Shown here: one piece after another, positions 15,592 to 24,143 of the stretch
Layout of the letters: each line of letters begins with the position of its first letter
How positions within the stretch are numbered: position 1 is the first letter of the stretch
NCBI GenBank assembly: GCA_017508975.1
Contig: JAFWQU010000021.1
Span: forward strand, 1 to 64,000
DNA: 64,000 nucleotides
Origin: Clostridia bacterium
GTDB lineage: Bacteria; Bacillota; Clostridia; Christensenellales; Aristaeellaceae
Direction: 5' to 3'
The notes under the pieces: generated by a model
What the model was told of the DNA's origin: nothing
The model's input: only the letters and a program-made list of their open reading frames with translations
Database searches by the model: none
Translations under genes and position numbers: made by a program

Positions 15592-17247
15592 ATGAAGAAG
15601 GTATTCTCGATTCTTTTGTGCGCGATCATGCTGCTGACGGCGGCCGCGTCCTTTGCGGAGGACGGCACCTTCACCGGCACCGCGGACGGTTACGGCGGCG
15701 AGATCGTCGCGGAAGTGACCGTGGAGGGCGGCAAAATCACCGGCCTGACTCTGACAGGTGAGAAGGAGACCCCCGCCATCGGCGGTGCGGCCCTCGATCC
15801 GCTGAAGGAAGCTATCCTGAGCGCGGGCACCGTGGACGGTGTGGACGCCGTCGCCGGCGCCACCTGGACCAGCAAGGGCGTGTTTGCCGCCGTGAAGAAT
15901 GCCCTTGGCGCGACGGAGGAGACCGCGGAAGCGGCCGCGGGTGAGGCGGCCACCGTTTCCGCGCTGACTCACGGCATCGGCGTGGTCGTCACGCCCCGCC
16001 TCGGCCCCGGCAAGGACGATCAGGAAGTGCCCGTGTACTCCTTCAACGTGATCATGGCCTACGTGGTGGCGGATGCGGACAACCGCATTGTGGACCTGGA
16101 GGTAGACATTCTCGAGGTCATCACCCCCAACCATGACGGCGCGGAGGACAATTATCTGGCCGGCTGGCCGGGCAGCGTGTACAACGACGACTCGGACGGC
16201 GACGGCAAGGTGGACGGCACCTTCGAGCAGACCCCCGAGAACTTCACCGAGAAGCTGGTCACCTGGAAGACCAAGCGGCAGCAGGGCAGCGCCTACAAGA
16301 TGAACAGCGGCACCTGGGAGCAGGAGATGGACATCTTCGAGCGCTATTTCAAGGGCTGGAATGCCGAGGAGATTCAGGCCTTCTTCGCCAAGCACTGCTC
16401 TGACCGCAACGGCCGTGTTATCTTCGCCGGAAGCACCAATGAGCAGGATCTGGCGAAGTGGAACGGTCTGACGCCCGAGGAGCAGGCGGAGGTGGATGCC
16501 CTGAGCGGCGCCACCATGTCCCTGAGCGATGCCCACGGCGATCTGATCGGCGCCATCGCGAAGGCCCTGGGCAACCAGACTCCCGTGACCGCGGCCTCCC
16601 CCATCGCCTGCCTCGGTCTGGGCAAGGTGGTCACCCCCCGCCTCGGCCCCGGCAAGGATGACCAGGACGTGCCCGTGTACTCCTTCAACGTGGTGATCGC
16701 CGGCGCCCTGTTCGACGCTGAGGGCAAGATCGTCGCCGTGAAGGAGGACATCCTCGAAATCATCACGCCCAACCACGACGGCGCGGAGGACAATATGTTC
16801 ATCGGCTGGCCCGGACAGCAGTACAACACCGATGACGACGGCGACGGCAAGGTGGACGGCATCGCTGAGCAGACCCCGGAGACCTTCACCGCCACGCTCC
16901 CCGCCTACCGCACCAAGCGGGACCTCGGGAACCTCTACAAGATGAACAGCGGCACCTGGACACAGGAGATGGACATCTTCGAGGCCTTCTTCGCGGGTAA
17001 GACGCTGGAGGAGATTCAGGCCTTCTACGCCAAGCACAGCTCCGACCGTAACGGCCGCATCATCTTCGCCGGCAACACCAACGAGCAGGATCTGGCGAAG
17101 TGGAACGGTCTCACGCCGGAGGAGCAGGCGGAGGTGGATGCCCTGAGCGGCGCTACCATGTCTCTGAATGACGCCCACGGCGATCTGCTCGGCGCGCTGC
17201 AGACCGCCTTCGAGGCCGTCAAGCCCTGCGAAATCAACATTGAGTAA
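15592..17247 (+). CDS. Secreted FMN-binding-domain protein with three candidate flavinylation sites
   Basis: The start at 15592 is set by AGAGGAGG and the promoter just upstream, giving 551 residues. A signal peptide (1-22, ending SFA) is followed by a typical FMN_bind domain (about 25-108) with DAVAGAT at 85-91. Two long tandem repeats follow (about 124-328 and 338-541), roughly 65% identical by eye. Each has PRLGPGKDDQ, a calcium-loop-like DGDGKVDG and, near its end, DALSGATMS (302-310 and 516-524). These match the DxxSGAT-type sites where ApbE attaches FMN to Thr, so the protein may carry up to three covalent flavins outside the membrane. No apbE or redox partner is in the window. A tandem-hairpin terminator follows. 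Confidence 0.85.
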   Translation: MKKVFSILLCAIMLLTAAASFAEDGTFTGTADGYGGEIVAEVTVEGGKITGLTLTGEKETPAIGGAALDPLKEAILSAGTVDGVDAVAGATWTSKGVFAAVKNALGATEETAEAAAGEAATVSALTHGIGVVVTPRLGPGKDDQEVPVYSFNVIMAYVVADADNRIVDLEVDILEVITPNHDGAEDNYLAGWPGSVYNDDSDGDGKVDGTFEQTPENFTEKLVTWKTKRQQGSAYKMNSGTWEQEMDIFERYFKGWNAEEIQAFFAKHCSDRNGRVIFAGSTNEQDLAKWNGLTPEEQAEVDALSGATMSLSDAHGDLIGAIAKALGNQTPVTAASPIACLGLGKVVTPRLGPGKDDQDVPVYSFNVVIAGALFDAEGKIVAVKEDILEIITPNHDGAEDNMFIGWPGQQYNTDDDGDGKVDGIAEQTPETFTATLPAYRTKRDLGNLYKMNSGTWTQEMDIFEAFFAGKTLEEIQAFYAKHSSDRNGRIIFAGNTNEQDLAKWNGLTPEEQAEVDALSGATMSLNDAHGDLLGALQTAFEAVKPCEINIE

Positions 17248-17269
17248 AGCTATCAAAACAAAACAGCCG

Positions 17270-17323
17270 CGGAGCGTCTGGCTCTGCGGCATCTCTCCCG
17301 GGTCGAAAGGCCCGGGAGTTTTT
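17270..17323 (+). terminator. Tandem-hairpin terminator of the FMN-binding gene
   Basis: A first hairpin GCCGCGGAGC/GCTCTGCGGC is followed by CTCCCGGG (17295-17302) paired with CCCGGGAG (17311-17318) and five T. Confidence 0.9.
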
Positions 17324-17383
17324 GGATGTTTGTATTCTCTCAAAAGCGTTTTTCTTCTTCAGAAATAACGTTTCATACGGATC

Positions 17384-17502
17384 TAATACTGATCTCAGTC
17401 TAGTACGCTAATTTACAACAGCGGAATTTCGCGCCTGCGGGCGCGACCAGGGCTTTCCGATCGCCCTGGACCTTCGGGCCGCATACTGTTACTTAGTTTT
17501 GT
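17384..17502 (+). repeat. Interspersed palindromic element, copy 2
   Basis: The left end TAATACTGATCTCAG (from 17384) matches the family terminal repeat. The core at 17427-17477 holds hairpin GCGCC-TGCG-GGCGC, hairpin CCAGGGC/GCCCTGG and ACCTTCGG. The right arm runs into the 3' end of a truncated integrase gene: the last codons and the TAA stop of that gene are element-like sequence, and no outer right terminal repeat is present. Confidence 0.85.
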
Positions 17503-17905
17503 TGCGGATGTCAGTGAACTTTCTGCCGCTGTAATAGTTCAGCATCTTCCTGATTTCATCCTCGTTGAAGGTACGGATCTTGACCTTGGGCTGCTTAACG
17601 TTCTGCACCTTTGCACAGGGATCGGTCTGAATGTGACCTTCCTGAACACAGTATTTGAAGAATACCTTGAAAGCTTTCAGCAGATCATTGATGTACTGTG
17701 GCTTTCTGCCAGCCTCAGTCTTGCCCACTAAGAACCTCTTGATGTGTATAGACCGCACTTCTTCGATGTTAGTTATACCAGTCACATTCTCCATGTATGC
17801 CGCCAGATACTCCAATTGACGGTCATACAGCGCGATCGTTTTTGGTGACAGCTTCCTCACCTGGCAGTCAAAATGAAACTCTGTCACGACCTCCCGAATC
17901 TGCAT
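17489..17905 (-). pseudogene. Truncated tyrosine recombinase (core-binding domain only)
   Basis: The 138 residues correspond to the N-terminal SAM-like DNA-binding domain of a phage/XerC-type recombinase (SPKTIALYDRQLEYLAAYM, then INDLLKAFKVFFKYC). The sequence stops at RKFTDIRNKTK, exactly where the catalytic domain with its Arg, His-x-x-Arg and Tyr should begin. The missing part is not found on the far side of element copy 2, whose arm supplies the last codons and the stop. The gene is therefore almost certainly a remnant. Its apparent start lies directly after the T-run of the gapA terminator and has no ribosome binding site. It is distinct from the intact integrase at 1839. Confidence 0.88.
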
Positions 17906-17907
17906 AG

Positions 17908-17951
17908 AAAAACCCCACTTTCTCTTACAGTTTCCTGATGAGAAAGTGGGG
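17908..17951 (-). terminator. Terminator of gapA
   Basis: CCCCACTTTCTC and its exact complement (17913-17924 and 17940-17951) form a 12-base stem with a 15-base loop, followed on the minus strand by five T. It lies 120 bases after the gapA stop and immediately before the integrase remnant. Confidence 0.88.
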
Positions 17952-18071
17952 AAATGTCTATCACAGTCATCCGCTGAACGCTTGGTTCAGTTTATACCAG
18001 TGTTTTGACTTTTTTCACAGTCAGGCGCGTTCATCCGATCTCTCGAAATCCCGCAAACCCTTACGCCACAA

Positions 18072-19103
18072 TTACTTCAGCTCCGCGAAGTACTTGATGG
18101 TGCGGACCATCTGGCTGGTGTAGCTGTTCTCGTTGTCGTACCAGGCCACGACCTGCACCTGATAGGTGTCGTCGTCGATCTTGGTGACCATGGTCTGGTT
18201 GGCGTCGAACAGGGAGCCGTAGGTCATGCCGATAACGTCGGAGGAAACGAGCTTATCGGTGGTGTAGCCGAAGGTCTCGCTCCGCTGCGCGTACATCGCT
18301 TCGTTGATGGCTTCCTTGGTGATGTCCTTGCCCTTGACAACCGCAACCAGGATGGTGGTGGAGCCGGTGGGCACGGGCACACGCTGCGCAGAGCCGATCA
18401 GCTTGCCCTTCAGCTCGGGGATGACCAGGCCGATGGCCTTGGCAGCACCGGTGGAGTTGGGCACGATGTTGGCGGCGCCGGCGCGGGCACGCTGGAAGTC
18501 GCCCTTGCGATGGGGGCCGTCCAGGATCATCTGGTCGCCGGTGTAGGCGTGCACGGTGGTCATGATACCGCTCACGATCGGGAAAGCGTCATTCAGAGCC
18601 TTCGCCATGGGCGCCAGGCAGTTGGTGGTGCAGGACGCCGCGGAGATGATGGTGTCCTCTTTGGTCAGGATGTCATTGTTCACATTGAACACAACGGTGG
18701 GCAGGTCGTTGCCGGCGGGAGCAGAGATAACAACCTTCTTGGCGCCGGCGTCGATGTGAGCCTGGCTCTTTTCCTTGGAGGTGTAGAAGCCGGTGCACTC
18801 CAGCACGACGTCCACGCCCAGCTCGCCCCAGGGGCACTCTTTGGCGTCCTTGATGGCGTAGATCACGATTTCCTTGCCATCCACGATGATGGAGTTCTCG
18901 GTCGCCTCGACGGTGTGCTTGTTCTCGCCAATCACGCCGCAGTAGCCCTTCTGGGCGGTATCATACTTGAGCAGGTGAGCGAGCATCGCGGGGCTCGTCA
19001 GGTCGTTGATGGCCACCACTTCGTAACCCTCGGCACCGAACATCTGACGGAAAGCCAGACGGCCAATGCGCCCAAATCCGTTGATCGCAACTTTTACAGC
19101 CAT
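18072..19103 (-). CDS. gapA: Glyceraldehyde-3-phosphate dehydrogenase
   Basis: GAPDH oxidises glyceraldehyde-3-phosphate with NAD and phosphate in glycolysis. The 343-residue product has INGFGRIGR for nucleotide binding at the N-terminus, the catalytic Cys in [12 protein letters not shown] (about residue 152), and [13 protein letters not shown] and [16 protein letters not shown] typical of class I enzymes. The start at 19103 is chosen because GAAGGAGGAG lies seven bases upstream; an in-frame start further out lacks a site. The gene is monocistronic, with its own promoter at 19144-19172 and a strong terminator, and is not linked to pgk or tpi here. Confidence 0.97.
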   Translation of the reverse strand: MAVKVAINGFGRIGRLAFRQMFGAEGYEVVAINDLTSPAMLAHLLKYDTAQKGYCGVIGENKHTVEATENSIIVDGKEIVIYAIKDAKECPWGELGVDVVLECTGFYTSKEKSQAHIDAGAKKVVISAPAGNDLPTVVFNVNNDILTKEDTIISAASCTTNCLAPMAKALNDAFPIVSGIMTTVHAYTGDQMILDGPHRKGDFQRARAGAANIVPNSTGAAKAIGLVIPELKGKLIGSAQRVPVPTGSTTILVAVVKGKDITKEAINEAMYAQRSETFGYTTDKLVSSDVIGMTYGSLFDANQTMVTKIDDDTYQVQVVAWYDNENSYTSQMVRTIKYFAELK

Positions 19104-19143
19104 TGGAATCTCCTCCTTCTCATTCGCGGTTCTCCGCACTCTT

Positions 19144-19172
19144 ATTGTATACGATTAGGCTTGTTTTTGCAA
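19144..19172 (-). promoter_or_regulatory. Promoter of gapA
   Basis: TTGCAA (19167-19172) and TACAAT (19144-19149) with a 17-base spacer, 40 bases upstream of the gapA start and just downstream of the oxidoreductase stop. Confidence 0.8.
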
Positions 19173-19181
19173 CTGTTTTCA

Positions 19182-20771
19182 TCAATTCTTTTGCAGAACG
19201 CGCAGGGCTGCCTGCATGCCGTCGACCGCGGCGCTCATGATGCCGCCCGCGTAGCCGGCGCCCTCTCCCACCGGATAGAGCCCGGCCAGGCCCTCCGCCG
19301 TGCCGTCCGCGCTGCGCGGCAGGCGCACCGGCGAGGAGGACCGGGATTCCACGCCGGTCAGTACCGCGTCCGGGTGTGCGAACCCGCGCAGCTGTCCATC
19401 CAGCCGCGGCAGGGCAAAGGCGAGATTCTCGTGGATCCACGCAGGCAGAATCTCCCGCAGATCGCACGGCACCACACCGGGGCGGTAGGTCGGCTGCACC
19501 TCGCCGAACCGGGTGCCGGGACGTCCCGCGAGGAAATCCTCCACGCGCTGCGCCGGAGCGCGGTAATCACTCCCGCCCGCCCGGAAAGCGGCCTCCTCCA
19601 GGCGCCGCTGCCAGCGCATGCCCGCCAGCGGCTGATCCTGCGGGAAATCCTCCGCGCGGACGCCGACGAGCAGCGCCGCGTTCGCCTGCCGCCCGTCCCG
19701 GGCATGGAGGCTCATCCCGTTCGTGACCACGCCGCCGGGCTCCGACGCGGAAGCGATCACCGATCCGCCCGGGCACATACAGAATGTGAATACGCCGCGG
19801 CCGTCCGGTGTCGGGACATTCAGCTTGTACTCCGCCGGCCGCAGCGCGGGATGCCCGGCATAGGTTCCGTACTGCGCCCGATCCACCCACGCCTGCAGAT
19901 GCTCGATCCGCACGCCCACCGCGAAGGGCTTCGCCGTCATGGCCACGCCCTGGTCGAACAGCGCAGTGATCGTGTCCCGCGCGCTGTGGCCGATGCAGAG
20001 GAACAGGGTGTCCGTCCGGATCGTCTCCTCCCCCGCCGGGCCGACCACCCGGGCACCCACCACTTGGCGGTTCCGGAGCTCCAGGCCGGTCAGGCGGGTC
20101 GAGAAGCGAACCTGTCCGCCCAGGCGAATGATCTCCTGCCGGATCGAGGCCACCGTGCCCCTGAGCCTGTCCGTGCCGATATGCGGGCGCTGCAGATACA
20201 GGATATCCTCCGGCGCGCCGTGCTCCACAAAAATCCGCAGGATCTCCTGCTGCAGGGGAGATTTGGTGCCGGTGGTCAGCTTTCCGTCCGAGAACGCGCC
20301 TGCGCCGCCCTCCCCAAACTGTACATTGCTCTGGGGATCGAGGATCGACTGTTCCTGCAGCGCCTGCACGTCCCGGGCGCGCTCGTCCACCGGCTTGCCG
20401 CGCTCGATCAGGATCGGCATGGCCCCCGCCTTCGCCAGCATCAGCGCGCAAAAAAGCCCTGCCGGTCCTGCGCCAACCACGACCAGCGGGTGCTCAAAAG
20501 AACGCGAGGGCAGCCAAAGCGGCTCCGGCGCAGCGGCCCGCACCGCCAGTTTCCGCTGAACCGCCCGCTCCTCCTCTTTCTCCGGGATCAGGCTTACCTC
20601 CAGGGAGTAGACAAAATGCACGTCCGTCTTGTCCCGCGCGTCGACAGACTTCTTCTGCACCTTCAGGTGCTGAATCATCTCCGGCTTGACCCGGAGATGC
20701 CGCGCGGCGATCCGGCGGAGGTCCTGTTCCCGCGTATCCAGGGAGGCGGAAAGATTGTTGATCCGCAGCAT
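19182..20771 (-). CDS. FAD-dependent dehydrogenase (COG2509-like)
   Basis: This 529-residue flavoprotein has an N-terminal domain of about 90 residues, then the dinucleotide-binding fold LVVVGAGPAGLFCALMLAKAG (read in two parts around residue 100) and the motif FGEGGAGAFSDGKL about 50 residues later, characteristic of the uncharacterised COG2509 NAD(P)/FAD dehydrogenase family. FAD binding is well supported; the substrate is unknown. It lies 10 bases after truA and is the last gene of the ecfA1-ecfA2-ecfT-truA cluster. In many Bacillota truA is instead followed by rplM-rpsI. Confidence 0.85.
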   Translation of the reverse strand: MLRINNLSASLDTREQDLRRIAARHLRVKPEMIQHLKVQKKSVDARDKTDVHFVYSLEVSLIPEKEEERAVQRKLAVRAAAPEPLWLPSRSFEHPLVVVGAGPAGLFCALMLAKAGAMPILIERGKPVDERARDVQALQEQSILDPQSNVQFGEGGAGAFSDGKLTTGTKSPLQQEILRIFVEHGAPEDILYLQRPHIGTDRLRGTVASIRQEIIRLGGQVRFSTRLTGLELRNRQVVGARVVGPAGEETIRTDTLFLCIGHSARDTITALFDQGVAMTAKPFAVGVRIEHLQAWVDRAQYGTYAGHPALRPAEYKLNVPTPDGRGVFTFCMCPGGSVIASASEPGGVVTNGMSLHARDGRQANAALLVGVRAEDFPQDQPLAGMRWQRRLEEAAFRAGGSDYRAPAQRVEDFLAGRPGTRFGEVQPTYRPGVVPCDLREILPAWIHENLAFALPRLDGQLRGFAHPDAVLTGVESRSSSPVRLPRSADGTAEGLAGLYPVGEGAGYAGGIMSAAVDGMQAALRVLQKN

Positions 20772-20781
20772 ATGGATTCCC

Positions 20782-21564
20782 CTATTCGTCGTGCCAGCGC
20801 ACCGTCTCGGGCATTTGGAAGGCCTCCGGCGGATACTCGACCCGCGTCAGCTCCAGACCGTGCGCGGGCGCAGTCACGCCCAGCGCCAGTCGGTCTCCCG
20901 TCTCAAAAGCCCTCTGAAAGGCGTCCGGCTCCTTTCTCCCGTGGCCGATGTCGATCAGTGTTCCGACAATGATCCGGACCATATTGTAAAGAAAGGCGTT
21001 TCCGTAAATCCGGTAGACCAGCTCGTCCTTCTCCTCCGTGAGCACGCTCTCGCGAATCTCCCGCACAGTGGTCTTTGCGGTGCCTCCCGAGGCCTCGAAA
21101 GCCGCGAAATCGTGCGTCCCGACAAGCGTCCCGGCGGCTTCCGCCATCCTGTCCAGCGCCAGCGGCACCGGCACATGCAGATGCGTGCACCGGTGCAGCG
21201 CACTCGCGTGTCTCCGGTTCAGAATACGGTAGGTATAACTCTTTCCGCAGGCCATGAAGCGCGCGTGGAAACCGTCCGGAACCGCGCGGCCCTCCTGAAC
21301 GCGGATGTCCGGGGGCAGCATGGTGTTGAGCACAAAGGGATATTTCTCCGGCGGAATCCGGCTGTTTGTATCGAAATGCGCCCGCTGGCCCAGCGCGTGC
21401 ACGCCCGCGTCCGTCCGGCTCGCGCCGGTCACGGTGATGGGCTCCCCGCAGGCCCGGGTCAGCGCCTCCTCCAGCACCTGCTGGACCGCGAGGCCGTTCA
21501 GCTGCCGCTGCCAGCCGGCATAGTTCGTTCCGTCGTATTCGACGGTCAGCAGGATCCGGCTCAC
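20782..21564 (-). CDS. truA: tRNA pseudouridine(38-40) synthase TruA
   Basis: TruA isomerises uridines 38-40 in the tRNA anticodon arm. The 260-residue product has VEYDGTNYAGWQ near the N-terminus and the catalytic Asp in GASRTDAGVHALGQ (about residue 52). A GTG start at 21564 is preferred: it overlaps the ecfT stop as GTGA, has AAGGGG eight bases upstream, and gives the N-terminus expected for the family. A GTG nine bases further upstream is less likely. Translational coupling to ecfT is probable. Confidence 0.95.
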   Translation of the reverse strand: MSRILLTVEYDGTNYAGWQRQLNGLAVQQVLEEALTRACGEPITVTGASRTDAGVHALGQRAHFDTNSRIPPEKYPFVLNTMLPPDIRVQEGRAVPDGFHARFMACGKSYTYRILNRRHASALHRCTHLHVPVPLALDRMAEAAGTLVGTHDFAAFEASGGTAKTTVREIRESVLTEEKDELVYRIYGNAFLYNMVRIIVGTLIDIGHGRKEPDAFQRAFETGDRLALGVTAPAHGLELTRVEYPPEAFQMPETVRWHDE

Positions 21565-22382
21565 AGCAGCCACCCCTTAGGCAGCACAATCCCCTCGAGC
21601 ACGATCAGGGCGATCAGCCCGGCGACCGCCAGCGACGCCCAGAGATCCGGGCGGGTCAGCTTCAATACGCGCAGCCGGGTCCGCCCCTCCCCGCCGTGAT
21701 AGCAGCGGGCCTCCATGGCCATCGCCAGCTCGCTTGCGCGCCGGAACGCGCTGACAAACAGCGGCACCAGGAGTGGGATCATGGCTTTCGCGCGCCGGAG
21801 AAGATTGCCGGACTCGAAGTCCGCGCCGCGCGCCATCTGCGCCTTCATGATCTTGTCCGTCTCCTCCAGCAGAGTCGGGATGAAGCGCAGGGCGATCGAC
21901 ATCATCATGGCCAGCTCATGCGCCGGGAAGCGGATCACCTTCAGCGGCGAGAGCAGGAGCTCCATGCCGTCCGCGAGCTGGATCGGCGAGGTCGTCAGGG
22001 TCATCAGGCTGGTGCCGAGCACCAGGAACACCAGCCGCAGCGAGTAGTGGATCGACTGGCGCAGGCCCTGGTCAGTGATTGTAATGAAGCGCCACTGGAA
22101 GAGGATATTCCCCTGCGCGGAGAGAAACAGATTCAGCAGGAACGTCAGGATCAGGATAAACCGCAGCGGCTTAATGCCCTTGATGATCAGTCTGAAGGGC
22201 ACCTTCGCCAGCCGCGAGACCAGATAGACAAAGGCGAGCAGCAGCGCATACCCCACCAGCGAGCGGACCAGGAACACAGCGACGATCATCGCCATGGTCA
22301 GCAGGATTTTTACCCGCGGATCCAGGCGGTGAATCACGCTGTCCACCGGGTAATACTGGCCCAGGGTGATATTCTTCAGCAT
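21561..22382 (-). CDS. ecfT: ECF transporter transmembrane subunit EcfT
   Basis: EcfT links the two ATPases of an energy-coupling factor vitamin importer to interchangeable S components. The 273-residue protein shows hydrophobic segments in the N-terminal half and the coupling-helix motifs with Ala-Arg-Gly (QMARGADFESG near residue 190, and MEARCYHGG further on). The start at 22382 has GGAGGGAGG upstream and overlaps the ecfA2 stop by seven bases. No S component is encoded in the window, so this is a group II (shared) module. Confidence 0.93.
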   Translation of the reverse strand: MLKNITLGQYYPVDSVIHRLDPRVKILLTMAMIVAVFLVRSLVGYALLLAFVYLVSRLAKVPFRLIIKGIKPLRFILILTFLLNLFLSAQGNILFQWRFITITDQGLRQSIHYSLRLVFLVLGTSLMTLTTSPIQLADGMELLLSPLKVIRFPAHELAMMMSIALRFIPTLLEETDKIMKAQMARGADFESGNLLRRAKAMIPLLVPLFVSAFRRASELAMAMEARCYHGGEGRTRLRVLKLTRPDLWASLAVAGLIALIVLEGIVLPKGWLL

Positions 22383-23236
22383 GGGTGCGCCTCCCTCCAC
22401 AGCGCGGACAGATGCGTCCGCAGCTCCTCAAGGGTGAACAGCCCGTCCGGGAGCGGCACGCCGCGCTGCCGGAGGCTCTGGCACAGCCGCGCCGCCTCCG
22501 GAATCCGCAGACCCGCGTTCTCCATCATGTCTTGCCGGCTGAAAACCTCCCGGGGCGTGCCGGTCGCGATCAGCTTGCCGTGACTCATCACCGCGACCCT
22601 CGTCGCCAGGCGCGCCACGTCGTCCATCGAGTGGCTGACCATCACGATGGTCGTGCCCTTTTCGTGCAGCTCCCGCAGAATGCCCAGAATCCGGTCCCGC
22701 CCGTGGGGATCCAGTCCGGCGGTCGGCTCGTCGAGCACCAGCGTCTGCGGCTCCATCGCCAGGATACCGGCGATCGCCACGCGCCGCATCTGTCCGCCGG
22801 AGAGCTCAAAGGGCGAGCGCTCCGCGTATTTCTGATAATCGAGATGCATCTGCGCCATCGCAGAGCGCACCCGGCGGTCGATCTCATCCGCGCCGAGCCC
22901 CATGTTCTTGGGGCCGAAGGCGATGTCCTTCGCGACAGTCTCCTCAAACAGCTGGTATTCCGGATACTGAAACACCAGGCCGACCTTCATCCGGAGCAGC
23001 CGGCGGTTGACGTGCTCCCCATGCAGGTCCTGCCCGTCCACCAGCACCTGTCCGCTGCTGGGCTTGAGCAGGCCATTCAGGTGCTGCACCAGCGTGGATT
23101 TTCCGCAGCCGGTATGCCCGACCAGCGCCAGGAACTCGCCGTCCTCGATCGTCAGCGAGATATCCTCCAGCGCCACCGAGCGGAACGCGCTGCCCTCAGC
23201 GTAGACGTGTGTCACGTTTCTCAGTTCGATGGACAT
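22376..23236 (-). CDS. ecfA2: ECF transporter ATPase EcfA2
   Basis: This 286-residue ABC ATPase has Walker A GHTGCGKSTL, the Q-loop in FQYPEYQLFEE, signature SPFELSGGQMRR and Walker B LVLDEPTAGLDP, with HSMDDVA at the switch. The Q-loop wording QYPEYQLFEETV is typical of EcfA2. The start at 23236 overlaps the end of ecfA1 by 16 bases, indicating translational coupling. It pairs with EcfA1 as the heterodimeric motor. Confidence 0.95.
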   Translation of the reverse strand: MSIELRNVTHVYAEGSAFRSVALEDISLTIEDGEFLALVGHTGCGKSTLVQHLNGLLKPSSGQVLVDGQDLHGEHVNRRLLRMKVGLVFQYPEYQLFEETVAKDIAFGPKNMGLGADEIDRRVRSAMAQMHLDYQKYAERSPFELSGGQMRRVAIAGILAMEPQTLVLDEPTAGLDPHGRDRILGILRELHEKGTTIVMVSHSMDDVARLATRVAVMSHGKLIATGTPREVFSRQDMMENAGLRIPEAARLCQSLRQRGVPLPDGLFTLEELRTHLSALWREAHPC

Positions 23237-24069
23237 AAGAGCGCACACACCTCCTCCGTCATCTCCTCCACGGTCAGCAGATCCTCCCGCAGCGGGATAC
23301 CCTCCTTGCGCAGCTCCGCCGCAAGCGCGGTCATGTGCGGAACGTCGAGGTGCAGCTCCCGCATCCGCTCGACCTGTTTGAAGACCTCCCGCGGCGCGCC
23401 CTGCAGCGCGATCTCCCCGTCGGAGATCACAATCACGCGGTCCGCCTTGGCCGCCTCCTCCATGAAGTGCGTGATCCACACCACGCTGATGCCCTGCTCA
23501 CGGTTCAGCTTCCGCACCGTCTGCAGGACCTCCTCGCGGCCCGCGGGGTCCAGCATCGCCGTCGCCTCGTCCGCCAGGATACAGCTGGGCGCCATCGCCA
23601 GGATACCCGCGATGGCCACACGCTGTTTCTGGCCGCCCGAGAGCATGTGCGGCGCGCTGTCCGCGTAGGCGGTCATGCGGACCGTCTCCAGCGCGCGGTC
23701 GATCCGCTCCACCATCTCCCCGTGCGGCACGCCGAGATTTTCCAGCCCAAAGGCCACGTCCTCGCGCACCACCGTCGCGACCAGCTGGTTGTCCGGGTTC
23801 TGAAAAATCATCCCGGCGCGGCGGCGGATATCCCAGATCCGTTCGTCCTCCGCGGTGTCCATGCCGCACACCAGCACCCGGCCCTCTGTGGGCAGGTACA
23901 GCGCGTTGAGCAGTTTGGCCAGGGTTGATTTGCCCGATCCGTTATGCCCGAGAATCGCCACGAACTCCCCGGGCTTGATCTCCAGCGAGACGTCCTTCAG
24001 GGTCTGCGTCTCGCTCTCCTCATACGTAAAACTGACGTGTTCCGCCAGTATGGATGCCTGTTCTGCCAT
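23221..24069 (-). CDS. ecfA1: ECF transporter ATPase EcfA1
   Basis: This 282-residue ABC ATPase has Walker A GHNGSGKSTL, Q-loop FQNPDNQLVATVV (typical of EcfA1), signature MLSGGQKQRVAIAG and an unusual Walker B end with ILADEATAMLDP. The start at 24069 has GGGAGG about nine bases upstream and lies 30 bases after a consensus-like promoter; the frame is open further out but that would precede the promoter. It is the first gene of the ecfA1-ecfA2-ecfT-truA-oxidoreductase operon. Confidence 0.95.
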   Translation of the reverse strand: MAEQASILAEHVSFTYEESETQTLKDVSLEIKPGEFVAILGHNGSGKSTLAKLLNALYLPTEGRVLVCGMDTAEDERIWDIRRRAGMIFQNPDNQLVATVVREDVAFGLENLGVPHGEMVERIDRALETVRMTAYADSAPHMLSGGQKQRVAIAGILAMAPSCILADEATAMLDPAGREEVLQTVRKLNREQGISVVWITHFMEEAAKADRVIVISDGEIALQGAPREVFKQVERMRELHLDVPHMTALAAELRKEGIPLREDLLTVEEMTEEVCALLCPSN

Positions 24070-24100
24070 CCTTGATGCCTCCCTCCGATGGGACAGCGGT

Positions 24101-24129
24101 ATTGTATCATACCGATGGGCGCTGTGCAA
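24101..24129 (-). promoter_or_regulatory. Promoter of the ecf operon
   Basis: TTGCAC (24124-24129) and TACAAT (24101-24106), 17-base spacer, 32 bases before ecfA1. It lies between the end of the exporter operon (stop at 24144) and ecfA1. Confidence 0.82.
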
Positions 24130-24143
24130 GTCGGCGGCGCTTC

